A DNA stretch of 64,000 nucleotides from Pseudobutyrivibrio sp. 49 (GTDB taxonomy: Bacteria > Bacillota > Clostridia > Lachnospirales > Lachnospiraceae), in contig NZ_FNDP01000010.1 of assembly GCF_900100545.1 (NCBI RefSeq), positions 59,503 through 123,502 of the forward strand, given 5' to 3'. The notes under the pieces are model-generated. The model made no database searches. It was given only the letters and a program-made list of their open reading frames with translations, and had not been told where the DNA came from. Below are positions 26,821 to 36,561 of this stretch, one piece after another (position 1 is the first letter of the stretch; each line of letters starts with the position of its first letter). Both the position numbers and the translations under genes were made by a program.

Positions 26821-27684
26821 ATGTTAGTTTCTGCAAAAGAAATGCTTGATAAGGCAAAAGCAGGCCACTATGCAGTTGGTCAGTTCAACATTAACAATCT
26901 TGAGTGGACAAAGGCCATTCTTCTTACAGCACAGGAGCTCAACTCACCTGTAATTCTTGGTGTTTCTGAGGGTGCTGGCAAGTACATGACAGGCTTCAAG
27001 ACAGTTGCAGCTATGGTTAAGGCTATGGACGAGGAGCTCGGAATCACAGTTCCTGTAGCACTTCACCTTGATCACGGTACATACGAAGGATGCTACAAGT
27101 GCATTAAGGCTGGCTTCACTTCTATCATGTTTGATGGTTCACACTATCCATTCGAGGAGAACCTTGCTAAGTCTACAGAGCTCGTTCACGTAGCTCATGA
27201 GCTTGGTCTTTCTATCGAGTGTGAAGTTGGTTCAATCGGTGGTGAGGAAGACGGTGTTGTAGGTATGGGCGAGTGTGCTGATCCAGAAGAGTGCAAGACA
27301 ATCGCTGACCTTGGCGTTGATATGCTTGCAGCTGGTATTGGTAACATCCACGGCAAGTACCCAGAGAACTGGGCTGGTCTTTCATTCGAGACACTTGATG
27401 CTATCCAGCAGAAGACAGGTGCTATGCCACTCGTTCTTCACGGTGGTACAGGTATCCCAGCTGATATGATTAAGAAGGCAATCGAGCTTGGCGTTTCTAA
27501 GATCAACGTTAACACAGAGTGCCAGCTTTCATTCGCTGATGCTACACGTAAGTATGTAGAGGCTGGTAAGGATCTTGAGGGTAAGGGATTTGACCCACGT
27601 AAGCTTCTTGCTCCTGGTACAGACGCTATCAAGGCTACAGTTAAAGAAAAGATGGAGCTTTTCGGTTCAGTAGGAAAGGCTTAA
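26821..27684 (+). CDS. fba: Class II fructose-bisphosphate aldolase
   Basis: This zinc-dependent glycolytic aldolase splits fructose 1,6-bisphosphate. Metal and phosphate motifs are visible: LHLDHGTYEGCYKC (zinc His), MFDGSHYPFEENL, GNIHGKYP (zinc His), VLHGGTGIPADMI and KINVNTECQ. The frame is open from 26758, but the GGAGG site before 26821 and the N-terminus MLVSAKEMLDKAKAG settle the start, giving 287 residues. Codon use looks highly optimised, as expected for an abundant protein. A terminator follows. Confidence 0.97.
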   Translation: MLVSAKEMLDKAKAGHYAVGQFNINNLEWTKAILLTAQELNSPVILGVSEGAGKYMTGFKTVAAMVKAMDEELGITVPVALHLDHGTYEGCYKCIKAGFTSIMFDGSHYPFEENLAKSTELVHVAHELGLSIECEVGSIGGEEDGVVGMGECADPEECKTIADLGVDMLAAGIGNIHGKYPENWAGLSFETLDAIQQKTGAMPLVLHGGTGIPADMIKKAIELGVSKINVNTECQLSFADATRKYVEAGKDLEGKGFDPRKLLAPGTDAIKATVKEKMELFGSVGKA

Positions 27685-27724
27685 TTCATTATGATTATTT
27701 GGCTCTAGTATGAGCTTTGGAAAA

Positions 27725-27760
27725 GGCAATCGGTATATTTTATATGCTGATTGTCTTTTC
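27725..27760 (+). terminator. Terminator after fba
   Basis: The segment 27725-27738 pairs with 27742-27755 (ggcaatcgg... with ...gctgattgtc), including three wobble pairs, and is followed by TTTTCTATTATTTT. It is AT-rich but long, and separates fba from glnN. Confidence 0.75.
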
Positions 27761-27790
27761 TATTATTTTGTGTGAAAGGATACATATAGA

Positions 27791-29911
27791 ATGGAACAAT
27801 ATTTTAATGTGGCTGACATCTTTGGAGAAAACGTTTTTAACGATACAGTTATGCAGGAACGCCTTCCAAAGAAGACATATCAGAAGCTTAAGCAGACTAT
27901 CTCAGAGGGGAAAGAACTTGATTTAGAGACAGCAGATGTAATTGCTCATGAGATGAAAGAATGGGCAATTGAGAAGGGTGCGACTCACTATACACATTGG
28001 TTCCAACCACTTACTGGTATTACAGCAGAAAAACATGATTCCTTCATTTCTGCTCCACTACCATCAGGAAAGGTTCTCATGAGCTTTTCAGGTAAGGAAT
28101 TGATTAAGGGTGAACCAGATGCATCATCCTTCCCTTCAGGTGGTTTACGTGCCACATTTGAGGCTAGAGGATACACTGCTTGGGATCCAACTTCTCCTGC
28201 CTTCGTAAGACAGGATGCAGCTGGAGCTACACTTTGCATTCCTACAGCTTTCTGCTCATATACTGGCGAAGCACTTGATCAGAAGACTCCACTTCTTCGT
28301 TCAATGGAGATTCTTTCGGAGCAGGCAATTCGACTTCTTAGATTATTTGGTAACACCACATCACAGCGTGTTACTCCATCAGTTGGTGCAGAGCAGGAAT
28401 ATTTCCTTATCGATCGTGAAATGTATCTTGCACGCAAGGATTTAATGTACACAGGACGTACATTATTTGGCGCTATGCCGCCTAAGGGACAGGAGATGGA
28501 CGACCATTACTTCGGTTCTATTCCAGAGCGCATTGAGGCATATATGCGCGATGTAAACATTGAGCTTTGGAAGCTTGGTGTTTCTTCAAAGACACAGCAC
28601 AACGAGGTTGCACCAGCTCAGCATGAGCTTGCACCTATCTATGCACAGTGTAATGTTGCTGTTGATCACAACCAGATTATTATGGAGACACTTAGAAAGG
28701 TGGCTAACCGCCATGGCCTTCAGTGCCTTCTTCATGAAAAGCCATTTAACGGCGTTAACGGCTCAGGCAAGCACAATAACTGGTCACTTGTAACAGATGA
28801 TGGTATCAACCTTTTTGAGCCAGGTAAGTCACCACATGAGAATATCCAGTTCCTCCTTGTTCTTTGCCTTGTGTTAAAGGCAGTAGATAAGCATGCAGAT
28901 CTTCTTCGTGAGTCTGCAGCAGATGTTGGTAATGACCAGCGTCTCGGAGGCAATGAGGCACCTCCAGTTATCATCTCTGTATATCTTGGAGAGCAGCTTG
29001 AGGATGTACTTACTCAGCTTATTTCCACAGGTACAGCTACAAAGTCAAAGAAGGGTGAGAAGCTTGCTACAGGTGTTAAGACTCTTCCTGATTTTAGAAA
29101 GGACGCTACTGACAGAAACCGTACATCACCATTTGCCTTCACAGGAAATAAATTCGAGTTTAGAATGCCAGGTTCACAGGATTCCGTAGGTGAGCCAAAC
29201 GTTGTTTTAAATACAATTATGGCAGAGGCTCTCTGTGAGGCATGTGATGTTCTTGAAAAGGCAAAGGATTTTGATGCTGCTGTTCATGATATGATTAAAG
29301 ATCTTGCTACAGAACATCAGCGAATCGTATTCAATGGTAATGGATATGGTGAGGAATGGATTGCAGAAGCAGAGAAGAGAGGCTTACCTAGCATTAATTC
29401 CCTTGTAGAAGCAATTCCAGCTCTTACTACAGATGCAACTGTTTCAATGTTTGAGAAGTTTGGAGTATTCTCTAAGGTAGAGCTTGAATCACGTGCAGAA
29501 ATCGAATATGAGCAGTATATTAAATCAATCAACATCGAAGCCCGTACAATGATAGATATGGCTTCTAAGCAGATTATTCCAGCTGTTATCAGCTATGCTA
29601 CAGAGCTTGGGCTTTCTATTGGCACCATCACAGATGCATGTCCAGAGGCTGATGTAAGCACACAGAAGGAGCTCCTTCTTAAGGTATCTAATTACCTTCG
29701 CGAGGCAAAGGATGCTCTTATCACTCTTAAGGAAACTAACGAGAAAGCATATACTATGAAGGCATCTAGCTGTGAGAAAGCTAACTTCTACCACTCAGAT
29801 GTTGTAAAGGCTATGGAAGACCTCCGTCGTCCAGTAGATGCACTTGAAATGATTGTAGACAAAGATGTATGGCCAATGCCAAGCTACGGCGATATGATCT
29901 TTGAAGTTTAA
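27791..29911 (+). CDS. glnN: Glutamine synthetase type III
   Basis: This 706-residue enzyme is the large GSIII form found in Bacteroides, clostridia and cyanobacteria. It joins ammonia and glutamate with ATP. The catalytic core includes [10 protein letters not shown] (metal site), [15 protein letters not shown], and [12 protein letters not shown] (the glutamate/ATP loop), with [14 protein letters not shown] further on. It stands alone between terminators, so it is regulated by itself. A weak site (gaaagga) precedes the ATG. Confidence 0.96.
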   Translation: MEQYFNVADIFGENVFNDTVMQERLPKKTYQKLKQTISEGKELDLETADVIAHEMKEWAIEKGATHYTHWFQPLTGITAEKHDSFISAPLPSGKVLMSFSGKELIKGEPDASSFPSGGLRATFEARGYTAWDPTSPAFVRQDAAGATLCIPTAFCSYTGEALDQKTPLLRSMEILSEQAIRLLRLFGNTTSQRVTPSVGAEQEYFLIDREMYLARKDLMYTGRTLFGAMPPKGQEMDDHYFGSIPERIEAYMRDVNIELWKLGVSSKTQHNEVAPAQHELAPIYAQCNVAVDHNQIIMETLRKVANRHGLQCLLHEKPFNGVNGSGKHNNWSLVTDDGINLFEPGKSPHENIQFLLVLCLVLKAVDKHADLLRESAADVGNDQRLGGNEAPPVIISVYLGEQLEDVLTQLISTGTATKSKKGEKLATGVKTLPDFRKDATDRNRTSPFAFTGNKFEFRMPGSQDSVGEPNVVLNTIMAEALCEACDVLEKAKDFDAAVHDMIKDLATEHQRIVFNGNGYGEEWIAEAEKRGLPSINSLVEAIPALTTDATVSMFEKFGVFSKVELESRAEIEYEQYIKSINIEARTMIDMASKQIIPAVISYATELGLSIGTITDACPEADVSTQKELLLKVSNYLREAKDALITLKETNEKAYTMKASSCEKANFYHSDVVKAMEDLRRPVDALEMIVDKDVWPMPSYGDMIFEV

Positions 29912-29923
29912 TAATAAGCATAT

Positions 29924-29954
29924 AAAAAAAGAGCTTCATTTGAAGCTCTTTTTT
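29924..29954. terminator. Bidirectional terminator between glnN and PBP1A
   Basis: AAAAGAGCTTCA pairs with TGAAGCTCTTTT, flanked by A-runs on the left and T-runs on the right, so it can end both the rightward glnN transcript and the leftward penicillin-binding protein transcript. The two genes converge here. Confidence 0.93.
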
Positions 29955-29971
29955 GGTTGCCAAAGCGAAGC

Positions 29972-32560
29972 TTACTCTCCGCCTATAACCTGAATCTTAA
30001 CTCCGTCAGAGGTGGTCTCTGTGGTGCCTGTGGCGCTTCCGCCGAAGGAACCTGAGTTAGGTAATGGCTCGCCTCCATGATATGGACAATACTGTCCGAA
30101 GGTGGCTGGATCAACGCCGAATGGTTCATCCTGTGAACCGGCACCTGCTCCAATTATGAATACACCTGAGTAATGTGGACATCCTGATGTTGCGAACATG
30201 TGAGATTCTGTACATACATTACCAAGATAATGCTTATCACAGTATTCTGTAGGCTCTGTGCCTTCCTCAAAGTATTCGGTGTAAACCTGTGAACCTCGAG
30301 GATCGCAATCACATACACCTGGTACTGCAATCTTTCCGGATTTCTTACATACGGTGGCTGTTACAATGCCTGATGGCTGTGTGAAGCTCTTGTAAGGCAA
30401 TTCCTTATGAATTCTGCTCATTACAGCCTTCCAAATAACCTTTGAATAAGTAGTGTAGCTCTGAGGTGTATTGTCATCAAAACCGCCCCAAATAACGCCT
30501 GTATAGTATGGTGTGAAACCAGCAAATACTGTATCTTTATTCTTTGTGGTAGTACCAGATTTACCTGCTACAGCCATTCCTTCGAAGTTGGCAACCTTAC
30601 CAGTTCCAGCAGTCATAACATCCTGCATAGCGCTTGTAAGAAGCCATGCTGTTGTTTCTTTTAATACTCTCTTAGGAGTGTTTTCTCTGTTATCAAGAAT
30701 TATATTTCCCTGATGATCAACTACTGTAGTGTAGAAGATTGGTTTGTTGTATTCGCCGCCATTTGCGATGGTTGCATATGCAGATGTCAAATCAACATTT
30801 GTAACACCATCAGTGATACCACCTAAGGCAAGGGCCTGATTGTTATCGCCGTCAATAAGAGTGGTAATTCCTAAATCCTTTGCATATTGGAAGCCTAGAC
30901 TTGTTCCAATATCTGCCATTACTTCTATAGTAACTACATTAATTGAATTGGTAATCGCTGTACGGATGTTGGTCCATCCAAGGTAAGAGTTATTATAATT
31001 CTTAACTGGTTTACCATTTCTATAGGTAGTAGGCATATCGTTTTCAACAGATGCAAGAGTCATTCCACCGGCATCAAGTGCTGCTGCGTAGCAGGCAATT
31101 ACCTTGAAAGTAGAACCAGGCTGTCTCTTGATACCTGTAGCACGATTCAAAGTTTTAGCGGCTGTTTTATCACCACGTCCACCAACCATGGCAACCACTT
31201 CTCCAGTGGATTGATTAATGATAGTCATCGCTGCCTGAGGCTGAAGTGTGTAAGTGATTGATTCTCCGGCTACTTCATCGCCTTCTTCCATAATAGCAGC
31301 TTTATAGGCTTCGATAGCTTCTGCTGCCGCTTCCTCTGATTCGAACTCAAGATTGTAATTACTATTATTCTTTGCAGCCTGATAATAAGAAAGCATTGTA
31401 ATATCTGAATAATTCTTTGTAGAACCATCAGATTTGGTTATAGTCAGTCTGTAAGAGAATGAAACCTTTTCAAGCTTGTTGTAGTTATCGGTATTATTGA
31501 TTTCTTCCTCTACAATGTTCTGTATATTTGAATCCTGAGTAGAATAAATTGAAAGACCGCCTGAGTATAATAATGAATATGCCTCAGACTCAGAGTATCC
31601 AAGTTTTTCTTCTAAATCAGTAACAATTTCATCTGTAAGAGCATCTACAAAATATGAAGTAGAAGATGATGATAATTCAGTATTAAGAACCTGAATTCTG
31701 TCATAAACATCATCAGCTAAAGCAGCTTCATATTCGGAATTAGTAATGTAACCCTGATTTAGCATGTCACCGAGAACTTTTTTACGGCGTTTTGCATTTT
31801 CTTCAGGATGTGTAATAGGGTTATATCTTGAAGGGTTCTGAGTAATACCTGCAATAACTGCACTTTCGGAAAGTGTCAAATCGGATACAGATTTATTGAA
31901 ATATCTTTCTGCAGCTGATTCAACACCTAAAGTATTTTGCCCAAGATTTATACTGTTAAGATAGTTCTCTAAGATAACAGATTTCTTAACGATTTTTTCA
32001 AGCTGTACTGCTAAGTATTGTTCCTGAATCTTTCGGTTTATGCTGTCTATTTTTGTGTGTTCAGAAGTCCAGGTTGTAAAATAGTTATTTTTTAGTAGCT
32101 GCTGTGTGATTGTGCTGGCACCCTGTGAAAAATGGAAGCCATTAGCTATGCCTGTTACAGCCGCTCTAACAATACCCTGTGGGTCAATTCCATTATGTTC
32201 ATAGAAACGAGAATCCTCAATTGCAACAAAAGCATGTTGTAAATGCTCAGGAATTTGATCTAGTTTGACATAAGTTCTATTGGCACCTGTGGAAGCAAGA
32301 GTCTCAATTTCATTTCCATTTGAATCATAAACTGTACTCATATATCCAGTAGGTGAGATGTCGATTGTAGATACATCTGGCAACTGGTCAATAAGATTTT
32401 TTGCATAGAGATAAGCAATAACACCGCATGCAATTACTACAGAAACTATACATATCAATGCGATACGAATAACAGCAAGTCCGGCACTATGGCGTTTACG
32501 CTTGCCTCGTCCTGTAAGCTGAGCGGATTGCTTAGCTGCATTTTCTTTTCCGTAATTCAT
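29972..32560 (-). CDS. Class A penicillin-binding protein (PBP1A type)
   Basis: This 862-residue bifunctional enzyme polymerises and crosslinks peptidoglycan. A basic cytoplasmic tail and one membrane segment (about residues 28-52) anchor it. The GT51 glycosyltransferase has EDSRFYEHNGID and GASTITQQLLKN. The transpeptidase has the nucleophile in STFK (about residue 481), SxN as SIN, and KSGTT (about residue 667). The C-terminal end is glycine/serine-rich with several cysteines. The start at 32560 follows GGAGGT; a longer TTG start at 32572 overlaps that site. It is the only minus-strand gene. Confidence 0.95.
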   Translation of the reverse strand: MNYGKENAAKQSAQLTGRGKRKRHSAGLAVIRIALICIVSVVIACGVIAYLYAKNLIDQLPDVSTIDISPTGYMSTVYDSNGNEIETLASTGANRTYVKLDQIPEHLQHAFVAIEDSRFYEHNGIDPQGIVRAAVTGIANGFHFSQGASTITQQLLKNNYFTTWTSEHTKIDSINRKIQEQYLAVQLEKIVKKSVILENYLNSINLGQNTLGVESAAERYFNKSVSDLTLSESAVIAGITQNPSRYNPITHPEENAKRRKKVLGDMLNQGYITNSEYEAALADDVYDRIQVLNTELSSSSTSYFVDALTDEIVTDLEEKLGYSESEAYSLLYSGGLSIYSTQDSNIQNIVEEEINNTDNYNKLEKVSFSYRLTITKSDGSTKNYSDITMLSYYQAAKNNSNYNLEFESEEAAAEAIEAYKAAIMEEGDEVAGESITYTLQPQAAMTIINQSTGEVVAMVGGRGDKTAAKTLNRATGIKRQPGSTFKVIACYAAALDAGGMTLASVENDMPTTYRNGKPVKNYNNSYLGWTNIRTAITNSINVVTIEVMADIGTSLGFQYAKDLGITTLIDGDNNQALALGGITDGVTNVDLTSAYATIANGGEYNKPIFYTTVVDHQGNIILDNRENTPKRVLKETTAWLLTSAMQDVMTAGTGKVANFEGMAVAGKSGTTTKNKDTVFAGFTPYYTGVIWGGFDDNTPQSYTTYSKVIWKAVMSRIHKELPYKSFTQPSGIVTATVCKKSGKIAVPGVCDCDPRGSQVYTEYFEEGTEPTEYCDKHYLGNVCTESHMFATSGCPHYSGVFIIGAGAGSQDEPFGVDPATFGQYCPYHGGEPLPNSGSFGGSATGTTETTSDGVKIQVIGGE

Positions 32561-32639
32561 ATTTACCTCCAAATTTAGACTTCATTATAGCAAAAAATTT
32601 GATTATAATAAAGAGAACTAAGCATTGGAAGGAAGGGAC

Positions 32640-33293
32640 ATGGCAGATAAGGAATTTAGAATAGTTTACAAAGGTGGCACAGGCGAGATAGAAGAAAAGA
32701 AATCTCGATTCATTGCCCATATAGCTCCAGTTACTTCCGAGGAAGAGGCTGTACAGTTTATTAATGGAAAGAAGAAAGAATTCTGGGATGCCAGACACAA
32801 CTGTTCTGCTTTTGTGATTGGACAGAATAATGAAATAACAAGATGTAATGATGACGGCGAGCCAGCTCAGACTGCAGGTCGTCCTATGCTTGATGTTTTA
32901 CTCAGAGAGAATATCCATAATTGTGTTGTGGTTGTTACACGTTATTTTGGAGGAGTACTACTTGGTACAGGCGGACTTGTCCGTGCGTATCAGGCAGCTG
33001 TTCAGGAAGGCTTGGCAAATTGTCAGCTTCTTTCTCCAAAAACAGGAAGAGAATGTTCCATTGCCACTGACTATAATGGCTATGGAAAAATTGAGTATGT
33101 TCTCAGAGAAAAAAATCTTCCAATTTTAAATACGGATTTTGGAGCTGATGTTGTAATTTCATCCGTTGCACCATCAGAAATGGTAGAAAATTTAAATACA
33201 ATTATTGCAGACAAAACTGCCGGAAACGCCATAATTACGTGGGATGACGAGATTCGATATGACATACTGGATGGTCAAATTTTAAAATTTTAA
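32640..33293 (+). CDS. YigZ/IMPACT family protein
   Basis: This 217-residue protein has the N-terminal IMPACT (UPF0029) domain, with EEKKSRFIAHIAPVTSEEEA and the family block NCSAFVIGQNNEITRCNDDGEPAQTAGRP (quoted in part), and a C-terminal DUF1949-like domain. Family members bind ribosomes or nucleic acid in other organisms, but the bacterial role is not settled. It is divergent from the PBP gene. The ATG at 32640 is preceded by ggaaggga; an earlier TTG at 32625 overlaps that site and is not used here. Confidence 0.88.
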   Translation: MADKEFRIVYKGGTGEIEEKKSRFIAHIAPVTSEEEAVQFINGKKKEFWDARHNCSAFVIGQNNEITRCNDDGEPAQTAGRPMLDVLLRENIHNCVVVVTRYFGGVLLGTGGLVRAYQAAVQEGLANCQLLSPKTGRECSIATDYNGYGKIEYVLREKNLPILNTDFGADVVISSVAPSEMVENLNTIIADKTAGNAIITWDDEIRYDILDGQILKF

Positions 33294-33312
33294 AAAAAGT
33301 TGAAAAAAGTAC

Positions 33313-33341
33313 TTGCACTTTTAAAATTTATGTCCTATAAT
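33313..33341 (+). promoter_or_regulatory. Promoter of tRNA-Gln
   Basis: TTGCAC (33313-33318) and TATAAT (33336-33341) are 17 bases apart, about 50 bases upstream of the tRNA. Confidence 0.88.
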
Positions 33342-33393
33342 AGCATTCGTTGACGCGGTAAAGAAACAAAAACACAGCGGAAACGAATAGTAA

Positions 33394-33465
33394 TGGCCCA
33401 TCGCCAAATGGTAAGGCAACGGACTCTGACTCCGTCATTTCAAGGTTCGAATCCTTGTGGGCCAG
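33394..33465 (+). tRNA. tRNA-Gln (anticodon CUG)
   Basis: The 72-base cloverleaf has acceptor stem TGGCCCA/TGGGCCA, D arm GCC/GGC, anticodon stem ACGGA/TCCGT with loop CTCTGAC (anticodon CTG, reading CAG), and T arm CAAGG-TTCGAAT-CCTTG. The discriminator is G33465 and CCA is not encoded. It has its own promoter and terminator, so it is a monocistronic tRNA gene. Confidence 0.95.
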
Positions 33466-33470
33466 CTTCG

Positions 33471-33502
33471 AAGACCTAAGCGAAAGTGCTTAGGTCTTTT
33501 TT
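33471..33502 (+). terminator. Terminator after tRNA-Gln
   Basis: AAGACCTAAGC (33471-33481) pairs with GCTTAGGTCTT (33488-33498), followed by TTTT to 33502. It starts 5 bases after the tRNA. Confidence 0.93.
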
Positions 33503-33520
33503 GTATCTAAAGGAGTAGAT

Positions 33521-34219
33521 ATGTATCAGTATAATAGCAGAGTAAGTTACAGCGAGGTTGATGCTAATCTTAATCTTACTTATTTTGATTTGGTAAATTA
33601 CATGCAGGATTGCAGTTGCTTTCATTCTGATGATGTAGGAGTTGGAGTATTTTATCTTGCTCCTAATCACATGGGTTGGTTTGTCACTGCATACGAAATT
33701 CATATAAACAGAATGCCTAAATATATGGAGAAGATTGTTATTAAGACTTATCCATATCAGGTTAAGGGTATGCTGGCAAGACGTATCTACACTATAGAAA
33801 GTGAAGAGGGCGAATTGCTGGTTTATGCAGATTCGCTTTGGGTATTAATGGATTTGGAGAGTCAGCGTCCAGCTCGTCTTACAGATAAAATGATTGAGGC
33901 TTATCCAGAAGATCCAGACAGACCAGAATTTGATTTCAATAGAAGCAAATTAAAAATCTCATCGGAAGGTGAGCAGGTGGGCACATTTGTTGTCAGTGAG
34001 TTCCATCTTGATACAAATAGTCACATGAATAATTCCTACTATATAGATGTGACAAGACGATTCCTTCCAAGGGAGGATTTCTCTACCATCACTGTTAATT
34101 ATAAAAAGGCAGCATTGCTATTTGATGAATTACAGGTTTATTTGGTAGAATTAGAACAAGGTTACCAGGTCGTTCTAAAAAAGGACGATGAAATTTATAC
34201 AATTGTGGAGTACAAATAA
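33521..34219 (+). CDS. Acyl-ACP thioesterase family protein
   Basis: This 232-residue double-hotdog protein resembles bacterial acyl-ACP thioesterases (PF01643). The N-terminal hotdog has RVSYSEVDANLNLTYFDLVNYMQD, and the second carries FHLDTNSHMNNSYYID, where Asp, Asn and His form the expected catalytic motif DxNxHMNN. It would release free fatty acids from acyl-ACP. No other fatty-acid genes are close. It ends one base into the next gene (TAATG), so the two are co-translated. Confidence 0.85.
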   Translation: MYQYNSRVSYSEVDANLNLTYFDLVNYMQDCSCFHSDDVGVGVFYLAPNHMGWFVTAYEIHINRMPKYMEKIVIKTYPYQVKGMLARRIYTIESEEGELLVYADSLWVLMDLESQRPARLTDKMIEAYPEDPDRPEFDFNRSKLKISSEGEQVGTFVVSEFHLDTNSHMNNSYYIDVTRRFLPREDFSTITVNYKKAALLFDELQVYLVELEQGYQVVLKKDDEIYTIVEYK

Positions 34220-35049
34220 TGAAGCTAGGAGAAATACAGAAGCTTAAAATAGAAAAGAAGGTAGAGTTCGGAGTATATCTTTCCGACGGAACAGATAGAG
34301 TTCTTCTTCCTAAGAAGCAGGTCCCAGAAGGATCTGGCATAGGAGATGAGGTTACTGCCTTCGTATATAAGGATTCAAAGGACAGACTTATTGCCACTAC
34401 CAATATGCCTAAGTTAACACTTGGACAGTACGGCGTGCTTTCAGTCAGCCAGGTTAATAAGGTGGGCGCCTTTTTGGATTGGGGTCTTGAAAAAGATTTA
34501 TTCCTTCCATTTAAAGAAATGACACGTCAGCCATCAGAAGGTGATGAGATTCTTGTCAGAGTATATATTGATAAGAGTGAGAGACTTTGCGCCAGCATGA
34601 AGGGCATTTATGAGCTCCTTTCTAAAAAGCCACCATATCAGGTAGGCGATGAGGTTGAGGCTCGTATTTATGAGTTCGGTCATGACTTTGGTACTTTCGT
34701 TGCCCTTGAGGACAAATATTCATCTATGATTCCTCGTCATGAAGATGTTTCAAAATATCGTATCGGTGACGTTATCATGGTTCGCATCACTGGAATCAAA
34801 GAAGATGGTAAATGTGATGTCACTATCAGAGACAAGGCATATGTCCAGATGGAGGATGATGCCGAGGCACTTCTTGAGCTTATTGACAGCTACGCAGGAG
34901 TATTACCATTCTCAGAAAAGGCTTCTCCAGAAGTTATCAAGAGAGAGACTGGTCTTTCAAAGGCTGCCTTTAAGCGTGCAGTAGGACGTCTTTATAAGGA
35001 AAGAAAAATAACTTTAACAGATGGCAAAATTCGTCGTGCCGTCGACTAA
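34219..35049 (+). CDS. CvfB-like S1 RNA-binding protein
   Basis: This 276-residue protein matches the CvfB/YitL family: tandem S1-like OB folds (for example GQYGVLSVSQVNKVGAFLDWGL and VGDEVEARIYEFGHDFGTFVAL) and a C-terminal winged helix (ETGLSKAAFKRAVGRLYKE). In Staphylococcus, CvfB affects virulence gene expression through RNA binding; a role in general RNA metabolism is inferred. Its ATG shares bases with the stop of the thioesterase gene. Confidence 0.87.
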   Translation: MKLGEIQKLKIEKKVEFGVYLSDGTDRVLLPKKQVPEGSGIGDEVTAFVYKDSKDRLIATTNMPKLTLGQYGVLSVSQVNKVGAFLDWGLEKDLFLPFKEMTRQPSEGDEILVRVYIDKSERLCASMKGIYELLSKKPPYQVGDEVEARIYEFGHDFGTFVALEDKYSSMIPRHEDVSKYRIGDVIMVRITGIKEDGKCDVTIRDKAYVQMEDDAEALLELIDSYAGVLPFSEKASPEVIKRETGLSKAAFKRAVGRLYKERKITLTDGKIRRAVD

Positions 35050-35055
35050 ATTACG

Positions 35056-35064
35056 TGGTATAAT
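35056..35064 (+). promoter_or_regulatory. Extended -10 promoter of ridA-trxB
   Basis: TGGTATAAT (35056-35064) is a perfect extended -10 element, just after the CvfB-like gene and 55 bases before ridA. No good -35 box was seen, as is common with extended -10 promoters. Confidence 0.6.
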
Positions 35065-35118
35065 GTAACCAGTAATATCAGCGGTTAAAAAAGGGGAGAG
35101 GAAAAGGAGGATATTGGT

Positions 35119-35496
35119 ATGAAAAATGTAATTTCTACCGAAAAGGCTCCGGCAGCTATTGGCCCATATTCACAGGCTATTGAAGTGAATGGTATGGTCT
35201 ACACATCCGGTATTATTCCTGTTGATCCAGCTACAGGAGTGATTCCAGAAGGTGCAGCTGCTCAGGCCGACAGAGTATTCAAAAGTATGTCTGCTCTTTT
35301 AGAGTCAGCAGGCACATCTATGGCTAATGTTGTTAAGACTACTGTGTTCATCAAGAACATGGAAGACTTCGCAGCAATTAATGAGGTGTACGCTAAGTAC
35401 TTCCCAGAGCCATTCCCAGCACGTTCGTGCATCGAAGTTGCCAGAATCCCAAAAGATGTTCTTTTAGAGGCAGAGGCTATTGCCACTAAAAATTAG
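35119..35496 (+). CDS. ridA: RidA family enamine/imine deaminase
   Basis: This 125-residue protein is a RidA (YjgF/YER057c) trimer-forming enzyme that hydrolyses reactive 2-aminoacrylate-type enamines. The motif APAAIGPYSQAIEVNGMVYTSG is at the N-terminus, the key Arg lies in FPARSCIEV (near residue 105), and a Glu follows near residue 120. It sits 18 bases before trxB after a strong aaaaggagg site. Confidence 0.92.
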   Translation: MKNVISTEKAPAAIGPYSQAIEVNGMVYTSGIIPVDPATGVIPEGAAAQADRVFKSMSALLESAGTSMANVVKTTVFIKNMEDFAAINEVYAKYFPEPFPARSCIEVARIPKDVLLEAEAIATKN

Positions 35497-35514
35497 GATT
35501 TTGGAGAATAAGTT

Positions 35515-36420
35515 ATGATTTATGACATAGTTGTTATTGGCGCAGGACCAGCTGGTCTTGCGGCGGCTATCTATGGCAAGAGAGCGGGAAGAAACATTCT
35601 TGTCTTAGATACCAGTTCTATCAGCGGTGGACAAATACTTAGCACTTACGAGATTGATAATTATCCAGGAATGCCAGGTGTCTCAGGTGAAGGTTTGGCA
35701 GAAGCCATGAGAGCACACTGTGAAAAGCTTAATGTTGAGTTCGCACGAGGAAGAGTTACTTCTATTATAGATAAGGGCGACACAAAAGAGCTTGTCACTA
35801 AGAAAGCTACCTTTGAGACTAAAACCGTTGTCATTGCTACAGGCGCTTCTAATAAGAAGCTTGGCTGTCCAGGCGAGGAGGAGCTTTCAGGAATGGGAGT
35901 TTCATACTGTGCTACCTGCGACGGTGCCTTTTTCAAAGATAAGGTGGTTGCTGTAGTTGGCGGTGGTGACGTTGCCTTGGAGGATGCTCTTTATCTTGCA
36001 AGATTTTGTCAGAAGGTATACCTGATACATCGTAGAGATGAATTCCGAGGAGCAGTAGTTCTTCAGGAGCAGGTAAAAGCTACAGACAAGATTCAGATTA
36101 TTTTCGATTCTACAGTAGAGGAAATAATCGGACAGGATAAGGTTGAGGCTGTTAGTGTAAAGAATAAAAACACTGATGAAGTTCAGAAGATTAATCTTGA
36201 TGGTGTGTTTATTGCAGTTGGTAATGTTCCAAATACTGGGGCGATTGAGGGGTTACCAGCTCAGGACGATGCAGGATATATCATTGCAGATGAGACCTGT
36301 GCCACATCCATTAAAGGAATTTATGCCGCCGGAGATGTTAGAACAAAGCAGTTAAGGCAGGTTATTACAGCCACTGCAGATGGAGCAAATTCTATTGCTT
36401 CTATAGAGCGTTATTTATAA
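35515..36420 (+). CDS. trxB: Thioredoxin-disulfide reductase
   Basis: This flavoenzyme transfers electrons from NADPH to thioredoxin. It has an FAD-binding GAGPAGLAAAIYGKRAG near the N-terminus, the redox-active CATC motif in SYCATCDGAFF (about residues 131-141), an NADPH-binding GGGDVALEDALYLA, and a C-terminal GIYAAGDVRTKQLRQ. It has 301 residues. It is co-transcribed with ridA. Thioredoxin itself is not in the window. Confidence 0.95.
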   Translation: MIYDIVVIGAGPAGLAAAIYGKRAGRNILVLDTSSISGGQILSTYEIDNYPGMPGVSGEGLAEAMRAHCEKLNVEFARGRVTSIIDKGDTKELVTKKATFETKTVVIATGASNKKLGCPGEEELSGMGVSYCATCDGAFFKDKVVAVVGGGDVALEDALYLARFCQKVYLIHRRDEFRGAVVLQEQVKATDKIQIIFDSTVEEIIGQDKVEAVSVKNKNTDEVQKINLDGVFIAVGNVPNTGAIEGLPAQDDAGYIIADETCATSIKGIYAAGDVRTKQLRQVITATADGANSIASIERYL

Positions 36421-36483
36421 TCACAAAATATTACAAAGACACACATGTCAATAAACTTGGGCATTAGTTCGAAAATTCTTCAC

Positions 36484-36512
36484 TTGACAGGATAGGAAAC
36501 AGATTATATAAT
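36484..36512 (+). promoter_or_regulatory. Strong promoter of the NlpC hydrolase gene
   Basis: Consensus TTGACA (36484-36489) and TATAAT (36507-36512) are 17 bases apart. This is the only promoter in the window with both boxes perfect, 50 bases before the start codon. Confidence 0.92.
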
Positions 36513-36561
36513 GTTCAAAGTTGTAATAAAGTTGTAACATATTGGAGGATTTCTTACGAAA

